DNA of 64,000 nucleotides from Mesorhizobium sp. YM1C-6-2 (GCF_003666685.1 NZ_RCIZ01000006.1:277786-341785); one strand, 5' to 3'; shown: positions 44,222-53,593, counted from the first letter of the stretch. Numbers and translations are program-made. The notes: generated by a model from the letters alone, not told the origin.

Positions 44222-44751
44222 CCTTCCATGCACGAGGCTTCGTGGTCCTTGGCCCCCTGGGGCTTGTCCTCCTTCTTCGGAGGCCTGCCCCGCGGGATCT
44301 CGCCGACGGCGCGCGCGCGCAGATAGATGTAGAGATCGTCCATGTAGCAATAGACGTTCTTGTTGTCGCCGAAGGCCGGCATGACGTTTTCCTTGCCGCC
44401 GCCGACGCTCTGGCGTCCTTCGGCGACGATCGACAGGAACGTGCCGTAATCCATGTTCTTCAGCGACGTGGCGAGCGCTGGCGCGTAGCTCGAGCCGACA
44501 CCGTCGGGGCCGTGGCAGACGTGGCAGTCGGAGTGGTAGCGGCGGTAGCCGCTGAAAGTGTACCAGTCGACAGTGCCGTCCGCCTGAATCTTGTAGGTCG
44601 GGGTTCCGTCGGCGTCGAAATACTTGCCGTCCTCGTCGGTGACGGCGGCAGCCTTTTCCTTGCTGTCCTGGGCCGACGCAATGCCGGTGGCGATGGCGGG
44701 GCCTATCAAAAGGGTCATGGCAAGAACCCGGACTGCTTTACTGACGGACAT
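44218..44751 (-). CDS. xoxG: Cytochrome c XoxG, electron acceptor of XoxF
   Basis: This 177-residue exported cytochrome has a signal peptide cleaved near ASA-QD. Its single heme site is CHVCH at residues 76-80, and the likely sixth ligand is Met124 in NVMPAFG. The C-terminus is rich in lysine and proline (GRPPKKEDKPQGAKDHE) and ends near a lone cysteine. XoxG takes electrons from the lanthanide methanol dehydrogenase in the periplasm. The gene is downstream of xoxF and overlaps xoxJ. Confidence 0.92.
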   Translation of the reverse strand: MSVSKAVRVLAMTLLIGPAIATGIASAQDSKEKAAAVTDEDGKYFDADGTPTYKIQADGTVDWYTFSGYRRYHSDCHVCHGPDGVGSSYAPALATSLKNMDYGTFLSIVAEGRQSVGGGKENVMPAFGDNKNVYCYMDDLYIYLRARAVGEIPRGRPPKKEDKPQGAKDHEASCMEG

Positions 44752-44891
44752 ACGGACCTCTTCTCATTTCCTCATTTCGCCACGGACACAGCTTTGCGGT
44801 CGGGATGCGGCGTTTACAGTTGTGTGATGACGCGGCGAAATCGAGAGCCCGGCCGGGATTCCCCGGAGCGTCCGGGCCCTCGTTTCCTGTC

Positions 44892-44916
44892 GCCTTCGCC
44901 TCAACGAGGCGAAGGC
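44892..44916 (-). terminator. Hairpin between xoxF and xoxG
   Basis: GCCTTCGCCT / AGGCGAAGGC is a perfect 10-bp stem with a 5-base loop, 19 bases beyond the xoxF stop. No T run follows on the minus strand, so it may be an RNA-stabilising element or partial terminator that makes xoxF message more abundant than xoxGJ. Confidence 0.55.
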
Positions 44917-44934
44917 TTGCCTATGGCCGCCGGA

Positions 44935-46836
44935 TCAATCCGGGAGGCCGAAGACGGTGAGCTGGCCGCCCAGCGTCGTGTAGTCGGCAAGAGCGGCATA
45001 GCCACCGACCGCACCGAGGCCGGCCGTGGAGATGCTTGCCGCTTCGTCGGACGGGGCGTTTTGACCCGCAACCGCCTGCTGCCATGCGGCAGCGCCTTCG
45101 GCCTGGAGCAGGCCGCCGGCGAGACCGATGCCGGCCCAGCCGCCAACGCCCGAGAGAACGGCGATGTACTGCTTGCCGCCGTGCTCGAAGGTGTTGATGT
45201 TGCCGATGATGCCGGACGGGGTCTTGAACTTGTAGAGTTCGTTGCCGTCCTTATCGACTGCCTTGATGTAGCCTTCCAGCGTGCCGTAGAACACGACGTC
45301 GCCGTCGGTCGACAGGGCTCCCGACCAGACCGAGAACTGCTCGGGCTTCGACCATACGATCTCACCCTTGGCCGCATCCCAGGCGATGAAGTTGCCCATG
45401 CCGCCATGGCTGTTCGGAGTCGGATACATCGACACCGTCGCGCCCACATAGGGCTGACCGGCCGTGTAGCTGACCTTGTAAGGCTCGTAGTCCATGCAGA
45501 CGTGGTTGGTCGGGACGTAGAAGAGACCGGTCTTCGGCGAATAGCTCGCCGGCTGCTGATCCTTCGTGCCAAGCGCCGCCGGGCAAACGCCGGTGGTGTT
45601 GACGTCCTCGCCATTCTGCTGGGTCGAATACTGGGCAACAACCTGCGGGCGACCATACTGATCGCTGTTCTTGTCCATGACGACTTCCGTCGCCCAGTTC
45701 ACAGTCGGATCGTATTTCTTGGCGACGAGCAGTTCGCCGTTTGCGCGGTCGAGCGTGTAGGCGAAGCCGTTGCGGTCGAAGTGGACCAGAACGTCGCGGG
45801 CTGCGCCGTCGACCTGCATGCCGTCGACGAGGATCATCTCGTTGACGCCGTCGAAGTCCCACTCGTCATGCGGGGTCATCTGGTACAGCCACTTGGCCAT
45901 GCCGGTGTCCGCATCGCGGGCCATGATGGTCATCGACCAGCGATTATCGCCGGGCCGCTGGACCGGGTTCCATGTCGATGGATTGCCCGTGCCGTAGTAG
46001 ACGAGGTTCAGCTTGGGGTCATAGGCGAACCAGCCCCAAGTCGTGCCGCCGCCGGTCTTCCACTGCTCGCCTTCCCAGGTGTTCTGGCCCGAGTCCGCAC
46101 CGACCGGCTTCCCAAGGTGGGTCGTCTTTTCGGGATCGATCAGGGTTTCTGCATCGGGTCCCGTCGAATAAGCCCGCCAGGCAAGCGAACCGTCCTTCAG
46201 GTTGTAGGCCGAGATGTGGCCGCGGACGCCGAATTCGGCACCGGAAATGCCGATGAGCACCTTGTCCTTGACGACCATCGGAGCGGCAGTTCCGCTCTCG
46301 CCCTTGCCGCCGGCGATGTCTTCGCCGTTCTTCGCCTGCCAGGCAACCTTGCCTGTCTTGGCGTCGAGCGCGGTCACGGTGGTGTCGGCCTGGTTCAGGA
46401 TGATCTTGCCGTCACCATAGGCGACGCCGCGATTGACTGTATCGCAGCACATGATCGGAATGACGTTCGGATCCTGCTTGGGCTCGTATTTCCAGAGGAT
46501 CTTGCCGTCGTTGTTGAGATCGAGGGCGTAGACGATATTCGGGAACGGCGTGTGGACGTACATCACGTCGCCGATCACCAGAGGCCCGCCTTCATGGCCG
46601 CGCAGCACGCCAGTGGAGAATGTCCACTTGACCTGCAAATTCTTCACATTGTCCTTGTTGATCTGATTCAGTTTCGAATAGCGGGTGTTGGCATAATCAC
46701 CCGTAGGCATCGCCCAGTTCTTGGAGTCCGAGGCAAGTGCTTGGAGGTCGTCATTGGCCCACGCCCCAAAAGCCGAGGCGCAAGTCATCAACGCCGCGGC
46801 CACTGGGATGCAGATGGTCTTCCTGAATACACGCAT
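44935..46836 (-). CDS. xoxF: Lanthanide-dependent PQQ methanol dehydrogenase XoxF
   Basis: This 633-residue periplasmic enzyme oxidises methanol with PQQ. It has a signal peptide (cleavage near WAN-DD), the adjacent cysteine pair Cys130-Cys131 in MCCDTVNRG that packs on PQQ, and beta-propeller repeats. In [11 protein letters not shown], Asp327 is the catalytic base and Asp329 is the extra acidic residue that marks lanthanide enzymes; calcium enzymes of the MxaF type have alanine there. No MxaI-type small subunit is present. ATG at 46836 follows GGAGG at 6 bases. The closest clade is probably XoxF5. Confidence 0.95.
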   Translation of the reverse strand: MRVFRKTICIPVAAALMTCASAFGAWANDDLQALASDSKNWAMPTGDYANTRYSKLNQINKDNVKNLQVKWTFSTGVLRGHEGGPLVIGDVMYVHTPFPNIVYALDLNNDGKILWKYEPKQDPNVIPIMCCDTVNRGVAYGDGKIILNQADTTVTALDAKTGKVAWQAKNGEDIAGGKGESGTAAPMVVKDKVLIGISGAEFGVRGHISAYNLKDGSLAWRAYSTGPDAETLIDPEKTTHLGKPVGADSGQNTWEGEQWKTGGGTTWGWFAYDPKLNLVYYGTGNPSTWNPVQRPGDNRWSMTIMARDADTGMAKWLYQMTPHDEWDFDGVNEMILVDGMQVDGAARDVLVHFDRNGFAYTLDRANGELLVAKKYDPTVNWATEVVMDKNSDQYGRPQVVAQYSTQQNGEDVNTTGVCPAALGTKDQQPASYSPKTGLFYVPTNHVCMDYEPYKVSYTAGQPYVGATVSMYPTPNSHGGMGNFIAWDAAKGEIVWSKPEQFSVWSGALSTDGDVVFYGTLEGYIKAVDKDGNELYKFKTPSGIIGNINTFEHGGKQYIAVLSGVGGWAGIGLAGGLLQAEGAAAWQQAVAGQNAPSDEAASISTAGLGAVGGYAALADYTTLGGQLTVFGLPD

Positions 46837-46994
46837 ATATATCCTCCCGAGGTTCACAATCAGGAATCGATTGCTGAGCCCCACAAGGGCTTGCCCAAGC
46901 GATTCATGTGGTGGGAAGTATTTCCGGCAGCGTGTCACGACCTAAGCCAGGTGAGCAGAGGGCACCGTTACTGCCCACCTCACTTGGCCTACGA

Positions 46995-47021
46995 AAGACA
47001 GTCACCGCTCCCTAAGACAGT
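46995..47021. promoter_or_regulatory. Direct repeats in the xoxF leader
   Basis: AAGACAGT occurs at 46995-47002 and 47014-47021, 19 bases apart, close to two helical turns. The flanking GTCAC/GTGAC adds an inverted repeat. The position downstream of the predicted start site would suit a repressor or RNA element. Confidence 0.4.
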
Positions 47022-47048
47022 GACGCCCTTGAAGCCGGAAACATTGGA

Positions 47049-47077
47049 AGGCTATGCCAATAAAATGCGGTAAGCAA
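47049..47077 (-). promoter_or_regulatory. Predicted promoter of xoxF
   Basis: On the minus strand TTGCTT (47072-47077) and TAGCCT (47049-47054) are 17 bases apart. Transcription would start near 47042, giving a leader of about 205 bases before the xoxF ATG. Confidence 0.4.
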
Positions 47078-47528
47078 GCAAAAACCTTCTGCGCTCTTTG
47101 TGCGTCGCACCATTTTCGTTGTTGCGTTGCAATATAAAGATGGAAATATCGAAAACTTCAATCAACGTAATATTGTTTCGACCGAAACGATCACTTGGTT
47201 TTATTTATCAAGTGACGAATGCATCATTGCTGACGGATAATATCCAAAATCAACTTGCCATATCTTGGATGACATCCTGGCCGGGAAGCATACGAGCATC
47301 CTATGCGTCGCCGTTGACAGGAAAGCAGGTAACGAGTTTGCCGTCCATGCAAGAGCAGCATCGCCCTCGCGTCGCAGCGACGCCGCACGGAATTTCCGTG
47401 AACGAGTCCTGCCGGATGACCGCGGCATTGCTCCTTTAGTCTAATGGCCGAGCCCCGACTCGCCACCCGATCGAACGGGGTGACAGGCCGGGAGTTCGTG
47501 ATAGGCTCGACCGGATCGGAGGATTGAA

Positions 47529-47882
47529 ATGATGAGACCGGCAGCACTTGCCAAACTCTCTTTGTGCCTTGCCGCGATCGTGCCGCTCGCGGGGCCGGCG
47601 GCTGCGGTCGCGGACTACCCGACGGACGTCGTGGTCGACTATGTGCTCGGCTGCATGCGCTCCAACGGCCAGACGCGCGAGACGCTCAGGCGCTGCTCCT
47701 GCTCGATAGACGTGATCGCCTCCATCGTTCCCTATGAGCGTTACGAAAGCGCCGAGACCTTCCGGCGCATGGCGCTGACGACAGGCGAAGCCGCCAGCCT
47801 GTTCCGCGAGACCGCCCCGGCGAGGGCAGCGGGCTCTGATTTGCGGCGGGCGCAGGCGGAAGCCGAGATACGCTGCTTCTGA
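47529..47882 (+). CDS. Exported cysteine-containing hypothetical protein of the methanol island
   Basis: This 117-residue protein has a signal peptide (LAKLSLCLAAIVPLAGPAAA) and a mature part with YVLGCMRSNGQ and RRCSCSIDVIASIVPYERY, four cysteines counting the final CF. The pattern suggests a disulfide-bonded periplasmic protein. ATG at 47529 follows GGAGG. It is divergent from xoxF across the long regulatory region and convergent with the ABC importer genes. I recall similar proteins near PQQ dehydrogenase loci but cannot verify that. Function unknown. Confidence 0.68.
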   Translation: MMRPAALAKLSLCLAAIVPLAGPAAAVADYPTDVVVDYVLGCMRSNGQTRETLRRCSCSIDVIASIVPYERYESAETFRRMALTTGEAASLFRETAPARAAGSDLRRAQAEAEIRCF

Positions 47883-47946
47883 TTCTTTCTGGCTGGGACG
47901 GATCGGCCGCGTTTCTGCACGACCCCGGAACGGGTGGTTCCGGACT

Positions 47947-48696
47947 TCAGTCGACGTCCGGGAATTTCTCGTGGAACGACCTCAGCAGGTCGCTCATGAC
48001 TTGGGTGTTGCGATACTGGCGCGGCAGCCGAATGTCGAACACGCCTTGCACATGCGCCGGGCGTGGCGAGAGCACGACGATTCGATCCGACAGCATCAGC
48101 GCCTCGCGCAGATTGTGCGTCACCATCAAAGCGGTGGTCGGCCGCGCGGACCATACAGACAGAAGGAGATGACGCAGGCGCTCGGCGGTCTTCTCGTCGA
48201 GCGAGACGAAGGGCTCATCGAGGAAGAGCATTGCCGGCCGGGTCGCGAATGCCCTGGCGAGCGCCACCCGCCGCGCCAGACCCAGCGAAAGCTCGGCAGG
48301 AAACAGCGGAAGCATGCCGGCGAGGCCGAGACTGTCGAACAACTGGCCGAGGTCGGCGTTTCTTTCGCTTCGCGGCAGGGCGAGGCGGACGTTCTGCTCG
48401 ACCGTGCGCCAGGGCAGCAGGACCGGTTCCTGGAACACGGCGGCGATCCGGTTTGAGCCGCCTTCGGGAAGCTGGAAGGAGCCGGAAAACTCCTTGTCGA
48501 GGCCGAGCAGGATGCGCAGCGTCGTCGTCTTGCCGCAGCCGGACGGTCCGAGCAGGCAGGCGAACTCACCCTGGCGGACCTCGAAGGACAGGCCTTGCAG
48601 CGCCGTGAGCGAGACGCCTTCCGCCGAGCTGAATGTCTTTTCGGCGATGTCGACCCTAAGCGGGGCGCTGCCGCCAACGGGATGCATGTCGTTCAA
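47947..48696 (-). CDS. ABC importer ATP-binding protein, nitrate/sulfonate/taurine type
   Basis: This 249-residue ATPase has the Walker A motif GPSGCGKTT at about residues 50-58, the Q-loop FQEPVLLPWRTV, the signature segment LSLGLARRVALARA, and Walker B MLFLDEPF. The signature has GLARR where SGG(M/Q)RQR is usual, a mild deviation. The FQEPVLLPWRTV Q-loop is typical of SsuB/TauB/NrtD-type importers. Its gene start overlaps the end of the permease gene by about 40 bases, and it is the last gene of the three-gene unit. Confidence 0.88.
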   Translation of the reverse strand: MNDMHPVGGSAPLRVDIAEKTFSSAEGVSLTALQGLSFEVRQGEFACLLGPSGCGKTTTLRILLGLDKEFSGSFQLPEGGSNRIAAVFQEPVLLPWRTVEQNVRLALPRSERNADLGQLFDSLGLAGMLPLFPAELSLGLARRVALARAFATRPAMLFLDEPFVSLDEKTAERLRHLLLSVWSARPTTALMVTHNLREALMLSDRIVVLSPRPAHVQGVFDIRLPRQYRNTQVMSDLLRSFHEKFPDVD

Positions 48697-49480
48697 GGGG
48701 CTGCACCAGAAGCAGTTCGATGAGGAGCATGATCGCCACGAAGGCCAAGGTATAGGCGAGAATCGCAGCGACGTCGAAGAGCTGGAAATTGAGATGGATC
48801 TGGAAGCCGACGCCGTTCGAGCGGCCGAGCAGCTCGACCACCAGGACGATCTTCCAGATGAGCGCTATGCCCGATCGCGAGGCGGCGGCGAAGTAGGGTT
48901 GCAGTTGCGGCAGCAATATGTGGCGGATGCGATCGAGCGTGCTGAAGCGATAGACGGCCGCCATTTCCTGATAACGCGGCTCGAGCGCACGGGCGCCTTC
49001 GCGCATCGTCACCACGACGTTGGGGATCTTGTTCACCGCAACCGCGCCGACCGCCGCCGCCTCGGTGAGGCCGAACCAGATATAGGCGAGCACGATGATC
49101 ACCAGCGCCGGGATATTGAGGAAGAGGATGACCCAAGGGTTGAAGAAACGGTCGGCGCGGCGATGGATGCCGAGCAGGATGCCGACGACCGATCCGATGA
49201 CCATGGCAAGCACGTAGGCCGCCGCCACGCGGGCGAGCGTAACGCTGAGATGGAACGGGAGCTCGCCGCTTGCCGCCTCCCTGACCAGCACCTGCCAGAC
49301 CTGGATGGGCGAGGGGAGCGCGCGGCTCGGCCATGCCTGCGCAGCCAGCGCCCACAGCAGGCAAAATCCGAGCAGCGAGGCCGCCACGGTTATCGCGGGC
49401 ATCAGGCGCGGCGCCAGGCCCCGGCGGACCGCCGTCCGTGCTGCCCGGGAATTGTGTGAGCCAACCTCCTCAGCCGCCAT
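48656..49480 (-). CDS. ABC importer permease, nitrate/sulfonate/taurine type
   Basis: This 274-residue permease has about six membrane segments and the BPD_transp_1 EAA-loop region (VVVTMREGARALEPRYQEMA followed by YRFSTLDRIRHILLPQLQPY). The family is SsuC/TauC-like. ATG at 49480 overlaps the upstream binding-protein gene by 11 bases. Cytosolic N-terminal residues 1-25 are basic. The substrate follows from the binding protein and is unknown. Confidence 0.88.
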   Translation of the reverse strand: MAAEEVGSHNSRAARTAVRRGLAPRLMPAITVAASLLGFCLLWALAAQAWPSRALPSPIQVWQVLVREAASGELPFHLSVTLARVAAAYVLAMVIGSVVGILLGIHRRADRFFNPWVILFLNIPALVIIVLAYIWFGLTEAAAVGAVAVNKIPNVVVTMREGARALEPRYQEMAAVYRFSTLDRIRHILLPQLQPYFAAASRSGIALIWKIVLVVELLGRSNGVGFQIHLNFQLFDVAAILAYTLAFVAIMLLIELLLVQPLERHASRWRQRPA

Positions 49481-50465
49481 CGGCGGGCCCTTGCCAGAAG
49501 GTGCCCGGCGCCATGTCAGGCGCGCTTCCGACCAGTTTCTCGCCGCCGATGCCCGCCAGCACCCGATAGAGCTTGCCGGCATCGGCCTCCTCTTCGCCTA
49601 TCGGACGCCTGGGAATGCCTTCACGGTAGCGGTCGCGCAGCGTCTCGAGTTCCTTGCCTTCGGCGCGCACGAGCGGGGCGAGGCGCAGCCACTCGTCATC
49701 CGACCTGGCAAGCAGGTCCTTGGCCTGCGCCGATGCCCTGACGAGACCGCCTGCCGCCTCGGGGTTTTTATCTGCCCAGGTTTCGTGGAAGGCATAGCCG
49801 AGCGCCGATACAGGCCCCGACGCGCCAAGCGCGCGGGCAGCCTCGCCGGCGCCGGTCACGCGGCGAAAGCCGTTGGCCTCGAGCCGTGCGCAGAAATGCC
49901 AGAAGTTCAGCACCGCATCGAGTTCGCCCTGCATGGCTTTTTCCGACATCAGCGGCGGGGCGCCGAAGACGATCTCGTTTTCGGCCGGCAGGTCGAGATC
50001 GTGATCTCGCCTGGCGAGCGCCTGGATCAGCAGCCAGCTCTTGTCGAGCGGCCCGCCGGCGACGCCGATCTTTCTTTGCCTGAGATCGGCAAGCATTCGG
50101 ATGGGGGATCCTTCCTTGACCATGATCGAGCCGACGGCCGTCGAATAGGGGACGAGTGTGAGGTCCGCGCCCTCCGAACGCAGGCGGGAGACCAGCAGCC
50201 AATCGGTCACGATCGCGTCGACGCCACCCGCCTGTAGCGCGACGTTCGTCGCGTCCTCGCCGGCGAAATAGGCGATGTCGAGCTCGATGCCGTTGGCGAC
50301 ATCGAGCCGATGATGCCTAATCGTGTCGAGTTCCCAACTTACGGTACCGAATTTGAGGGTGCCGATGCGGACCCGGGGGGCGGCGCGTGCGGGGCCGTTC
50401 GGCATCGCCGCGGCCAAAGCCGCGAGCGCGCCCAGCCGGATCGTGTCACGCCTGGAAATCGTCAT
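49470..50465 (-). CDS. NMT1/SsuA-like substrate-binding protein with Tat signal
   Basis: This 331-residue protein has a twin-arginine signal (SRRDTIRLGALAALAAAM) and the NMT1/THI5-like fold: GTLKFGTVSWELDTIRHHRL, AGGVDAIVTDWLLVSRLRSE, and KIGVAGGPLDKSWLL. Most SsuA-type proteins are Sec-exported; Tat export hints at folding or cofactor binding before translocation. It is the first gene of an ABC operon in the methanol/CBB island, so a nutrient or metal complex linked to methanol oxidation is conceivable, but the substrate cannot be derived. Confidence 0.85.
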   Translation of the reverse strand: MTISRRDTIRLGALAALAAAMPNGPARAAPRVRIGTLKFGTVSWELDTIRHHRLDVANGIELDIAYFAGEDATNVALQAGGVDAIVTDWLLVSRLRSEGADLTLVPYSTAVGSIMVKEGSPIRMLADLRQRKIGVAGGPLDKSWLLIQALARRDHDLDLPAENEIVFGAPPLMSEKAMQGELDAVLNFWHFCARLEANGFRRVTGAGEAARALGASGPVSALGYAFHETWADKNPEAAGGLVRASAQAKDLLARSDDEWLRLAPLVRAEGKELETLRDRYREGIPRRPIGEEEADAGKLYRVLAGIGGEKLVGSAPDMAPGTFWQGPADGG

Positions 50466-50513
50466 GCTTCTCCCCCGACGCCCCCTTGGGCGCACCCCCT
50501 TTGTCCGGGCACC

Positions 50514-50723
50514 TCAGATGTCCCGTCCATTATCGGGATAGGCGCACCTCCAGCGCACGACCTTGTGGGCCGGGTGATCCTGGGACCATTTGGCGATTTC
50601 CGGCGGAGCGAGGAACATGCATTGGGAAAGCGAGCCCCGGCTCTCGAAATAGAGATGCTCGGTCCGGCATTTCTGCGGGTCCGCCATCAGGCAGACCGTG
50701 AGGATGAGATCGACGAAACCCAT
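50514..50723 (-). CDS. Small conserved hypothetical protein
   Basis: This 69-residue protein starts with MGFVDLILTVCLMADPQKCR and contains CMFLAPPEIAKWSQDHPAHK before ending in WRCAYPDNGRDI. Four cysteines and a short hydrophobic N-terminus suggest export or membrane association. The sequence looks like a conserved rhizobial family, but no name was recognised. It lies upstream of the ABC operon on the same strand. Confidence 0.6.
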   Translation of the reverse strand: MGFVDLILTVCLMADPQKCRTEHLYFESRGSLSQCMFLAPPEIAKWSQDHPAHKVVRWRCAYPDNGRDI

Positions 50724-51072
50724 TCGGCACCCCGCTGTCGCCCAACGACATCCAGCCGGTGTATTCCGGCAGTGCCGGGCCTTTGCTGGTTCGCGGATTC
50801 CTGCAGGTGCCCGAGCAGAAAACCGATCACGAAAGGCTACGCGCTCGGCCTATCAAGGTCAACAATATGGCTGGCGCGGCCCGGTGTCGCGCATCGGCCA
50901 AAGCACCTTTCGTATAGTTGACATTCCCGGTTTGCCATCTAGCTTCGCTGCCATGCAGGCTCCGCAATCCCTTCCGGGAACGGCGCCCCCGCTTAATGCC
51001 TGCGCCGGCGGGTCGAGCATCGGCACGGGCAAGATCACTCAGGGCACCGTGAGGATCAATCGAGGAGATATC
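50724..51072. other. Intergenic region upstream of the cytochrome c gene
   Basis: These 349 bases contain TTGACA at 50928-50933, a possible -35 box with a poor -10 partner, and no supported gene. Confidence 0.4.
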
Positions 51073-51453
51073 ATGCGCTTCACTGCCGTTTTCGCTGCCC
51101 TGGCCTTCGTCCCCCTAGCCGCGGGCCAGGCTGCCGCACAGGATGCGGCTGCCGGTGAAAAAGTCTTTGCCAAGTGCAAGGCCTGCCATGTCGCTGACGA
51201 AGACAAGAACAAGATCGGGCCATCGCTGATGGGTGTCGTGGGCAGGACCGCGGGAACCCATGAAGGCTTCAAATACTCAAAGGCGATGATCGAGGCCGGA
51301 GAGGGCGGACTTGCCTGGGACGAAGCGACTCTGACGTCCTACCTGCGTGATCCGAAGGCTGTGGTGAAGGGCACCAAGATGGTGTTCGCCGGCCTCAAGA
51401 AGGATGACGAGATCGCCAACGTCATCGCCTATCTGGAACAGTTCTCGCAGTAG
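51073..51453 (+). CDS. Exported c-type cytochrome, c2/c550-like
   Basis: This 126-residue cytochrome has a signal peptide (cleaved near AAA-QD), the heme motif CKACH at residues 35-39, and a likely Met ligand in GTKMVFAG near residue 103. The size and KIGPSLMGVVGRTAGTHEGF segment fit cytochrome c2/c550. It may carry electrons from XoxG to the terminal oxidase. ATG at 51073 follows GAGGAG. It lies between the ABC operon and the cbb operon and ends at a strong terminator. Confidence 0.9.
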   Translation: MRFTAVFAALAFVPLAAGQAAAQDAAAGEKVFAKCKACHVADEDKNKIGPSLMGVVGRTAGTHEGFKYSKAMIEAGEGGLAWDEATLTSYLRDPKAVVKGTKMVFAGLKKDDEIANVIAYLEQFSQ

Positions 51454-51460
51454 GCCATTC

Positions 51461-51492
51461 CCGGGCAGTTCGGCAAAAAAAGAACTGCCCGG
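51461..51492. terminator. Bidirectional terminator between cytochrome c and rpe
   Basis: CCGGGCAGTTC / GAACTGCCCGG is a perfect 11-bp stem with loop GGCAAAAAAA, placed between the convergent ends of the cytochrome gene and the cbb operon. Confidence 0.8.
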
Positions 51493-51529
51493 CTGCTCTT
51501 CCCGCGAAGATTGCCGGCACAACCAGCGT

Positions 51530-52216
51530 TCACGCAGCCTTGCTGAACGCACCGTCCGCGGCGGTGCGGATCGCGGCTATATTCTTGCGGTAGGCGGTTT
51601 CTCCGCCCCCCTTGAAGACTGCCGAGCCGGCCACCAGAACGTCGGCGCCGGCGGCGCTGACCAGAGGCGCGGTCTCCGGCGTCACGCCGCCATCTATCTC
51701 GATGTGGATCGGCCGCTTGCCGACGAGCGCCTTCACACGTTTCACCTTGTCGACGACTGCAGGGATGAAGGCCTGGCCGCCAAAACCCGGATTGACCGTC
51801 ATCAAAAGAATGAGGTCGAGGCGGTCGAGCACGTATTCGATGGCGCTTTCCGGCGTAGCAGGGTTGAGCGAGACGCCGGCCTTCCTGCCGAGATCCCTGA
51901 TCGTCTGCAGCGAGCGGTCGAGATGCGGTCCGGCTTCGGCATGGACGGTGATGATGTCGGCCCCGGCGTCGGCGAAGGCGGCGAGATAGGGATCGGCTGG
52001 CGCGATCATCAGGTGGCAGTCAAACACCTTGGTCGTGCGGTTGCGGATCGCCTTGATGACGGGCGGGCCGAAGGTGATGTTGGGCACGAAATGGCCGTCC
52101 ATCACGTCGAGATGGATCCAGTCAGCTCCCGCCGCGGCAACGGCCTCGACCTCGTCGCCGAGTTTCGAGAAATCGGCCGACAGGATCGATGGGGCGATGA
52201 TTGTCTTCGGGCTCAT
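51530..52216 (-). CDS. rpe: Ribulose-phosphate 3-epimerase
   Basis: This 228-residue TIM-barrel enzyme interconverts xylulose 5-phosphate and ribulose 5-phosphate in the Calvin cycle and pentose phosphate pathway. It shows [12 protein letters not shown] at the N-terminus, [29 protein letters not shown], and [10 protein letters not shown]. The ATG at 52216 overlaps the cbbX stop. It is the last gene of the cbb operon, where it is often named cbbE. Confidence 0.95.
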   Translation of the reverse strand: MSPKTIIAPSILSADFSKLGDEVEAVAAAGADWIHLDVMDGHFVPNITFGPPVIKAIRNRTTKVFDCHLMIAPADPYLAAFADAGADIITVHAEAGPHLDRSLQTIRDLGRKAGVSLNPATPESAIEYVLDRLDLILLMTVNPGFGGQAFIPAVVDKVKRVKALVGKRPIHIEIDGGVTPETAPLVSAAGADVLVAGSAVFKGGGETAYRKNIAAIRTAADGAFSKAA

Positions 52217-53154
52217 TTGGCTTCTCCTTTGCTCTTGCCCGTGCCGATCGAGAACACCCGGCTGGCGGTGATGTCCTCCGCCGCGATCGTCGACAGCGCG
52301 GCTGCGTCGAGCGGACCCCTGGCGGTTTCGAACAGCCGGTTCGCCTGCCTGAGCCGCGCCCGGTCGAGTGCGTTGCGGATTGAGCGGGCATTGGCGAAAT
52401 GCGGCTGCGTGCGGCGGCGGGCGATGTAGTCGGCGAGCGACTTCTGCGCGACGGGATCGAGCCGGTAGTTCTGCTGGTCGAGCATCTTTTCCGCGATGCC
52501 GAGAAGTTCGTCGTCGGTGTAGTCGGGGAAGTCGATGTGGTGCGCGATGCGCGAGCGGAAGCCGGGATTGCTCTCGAAGAAGCGGTCCATGCGCTGCGCA
52601 TAACCAGCGAGGATCACCACCAGGTCGTCGCGCTGGTTTTCCATCACCTGCAGCAGGATCTCGATCGCCTCCTGGCCGTAGTCGCGCTCGTTTTCCGGGC
52701 GGTAGAGGTAGTAGGCCTCGTCGATGAACAGCACGCCGCCCATCGCCTTCTTCAGGATCTCCTTCGTCTTCGGCGCGGTATGGCCGATATATTGCCCGAC
52801 AAGGTCGTCGCGCGTCACCGAGACCAGATGTCCCTTGCGGATGTAGCCGAGGCGGTGGAGCAGATCGGCCATGCGCAGCGCCACCGTCGTCTTGCCGGTG
52901 CCGGGGTTGCCGGTGAAGCTCATGTGGAGGGTAGGGGCCTCGTGGGCGAGGCCCATGCTGCGGCGGGCGCGCTCAACCAGAAGAAGCGCCGCCGTCTCGC
53001 GGATGCGCTTCTTCACCGGGGCGAGGCCGATCAGGTCGCGGTCGAGTTCGGCGAGAACCTCCTTGACGCCGGAGGTTTCGAATTCCTCGCGCAGGTCGAT
53101 AACGGAGGGGATTGGCTCCGGCGTTTCCGTTTCCATCGTGCTCACGGCGGTCAT
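52213..53154 (-). CDS. cbbX: RuBisCO activase CbbX
   Basis: This 313-residue AAA+ protein remodels inhibited red-type RuBisCO by pulling on the CbbL C-terminus. Walker A is GNPGTGKTT at residues 82-90, Walker B is [10 protein letters not shown], and later sensor segments include [19 protein letters not shown]. It follows cbbS by 6 bases and precedes rpe with a 4-base overlap. Its presence matches the form IC (red-type) RuBisCO encoded here. Confidence 0.95.
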   Translation of the reverse strand: MTAVSTMETETPEPIPSVIDLREEFETSGVKEVLAELDRDLIGLAPVKKRIRETAALLLVERARRSMGLAHEAPTLHMSFTGNPGTGKTTVALRMADLLHRLGYIRKGHLVSVTRDDLVGQYIGHTAPKTKEILKKAMGGVLFIDEAYYLYRPENERDYGQEAIEILLQVMENQRDDLVVILAGYAQRMDRFFESNPGFRSRIAHHIDFPDYTDDELLGIAEKMLDQQNYRLDPVAQKSLADYIARRRTQPHFANARSIRNALDRARLRQANRLFETARGPLDAAALSTIAAEDITASRVFSIGTGKSKGEAK

Positions 53155-53160
53155 CGGTGG

Positions 53161-53580
53161 TTACCCGTATCTCGCGCCTGTCGGCTTGTCGGCCGCGTAA
53201 GGCACGGTGGTGTAGCGGATGGCCCGTCCCGCCGCCTCCTGCCGCTGGAGCCGGTAGCCCGGCTCCTCGGCAGGCCGATTGACGATGAAGGAGAGCTTCA
53301 CCGACTCCCAGCCATGCGAGGCGTCGAAGGCGACAACGCGGATGTAGCGCTCGCCGTAGACTTTGCGGCAGTCGTTGAGCTCCATCATCAGCGCCGCGGC
53401 GTCAGGATTGTCGAACATCGGGTGGCCCCACATGTCCCAGTAGGTGTTGCGCGGATGCGGGTCGTCGGTGAACTCCAGGCTGACGGCCCAGCCATTGTCG
53501 ATGCAGTACTGGACCTGCGCGCGGATCTGGTCGTCGGTCAGGTCGGGGAGGAAGGAAAAGGCTCCCTGGGTGATGCGCAT
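53161..53580 (-). CDS. cbbS: RuBisCO small subunit, form IC
   Basis: This 139-residue subunit begins with [18 protein letters not shown] and contains [20 protein letters not shown]. The extended C-terminal hairpin [17 protein letters not shown] is typical of red-type enzymes. It caps the L8 core and is needed for activity. It follows cbbL after a 179-base interval that contains a small ORF and two strong hairpins. Confidence 0.95.
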   Translation of the reverse strand: MRITQGAFSFLPDLTDDQIRAQVQYCIDNGWAVSLEFTDDPHPRNTYWDMWGHPMFDNPDAAALMMELNDCRKVYGERYIRVVAFDASHGWESVKLSFIVNRPAEEPGYRLQRQEAAGRAIRYTTVPYAADKPTGARYG

Positions 53581-53593
53581 GGTGGCTCTCCGT

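Larger units (their letters stand above)
46837..47528. other. Long regulatory region upstream of xoxF
   Basis: These 692 bases separate xoxF from the divergent exported protein gene and contain no supported gene. The part from about 47050 to 47290 is markedly AT-rich compared with the island. It holds the predicted xoxF promoter and a long leader with paired direct repeats. Confidence 0.6.

Noticed and set aside
44137..47073. A 978-codon open frame on the plus strand across xoxJ, xoxG and xoxF.
   Set aside because: It is antisense to three well-supported genes, lacks recognisable domains and arises from the high GC content, which makes stops rare in this frame.
47098..47439. A 113-codon plus-strand frame upstream of the exported protein gene.
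   Set aside because: No ribosome-binding site, no recognised homology, and AT-rich composition unlike genes of the island; more likely regulatory DNA.
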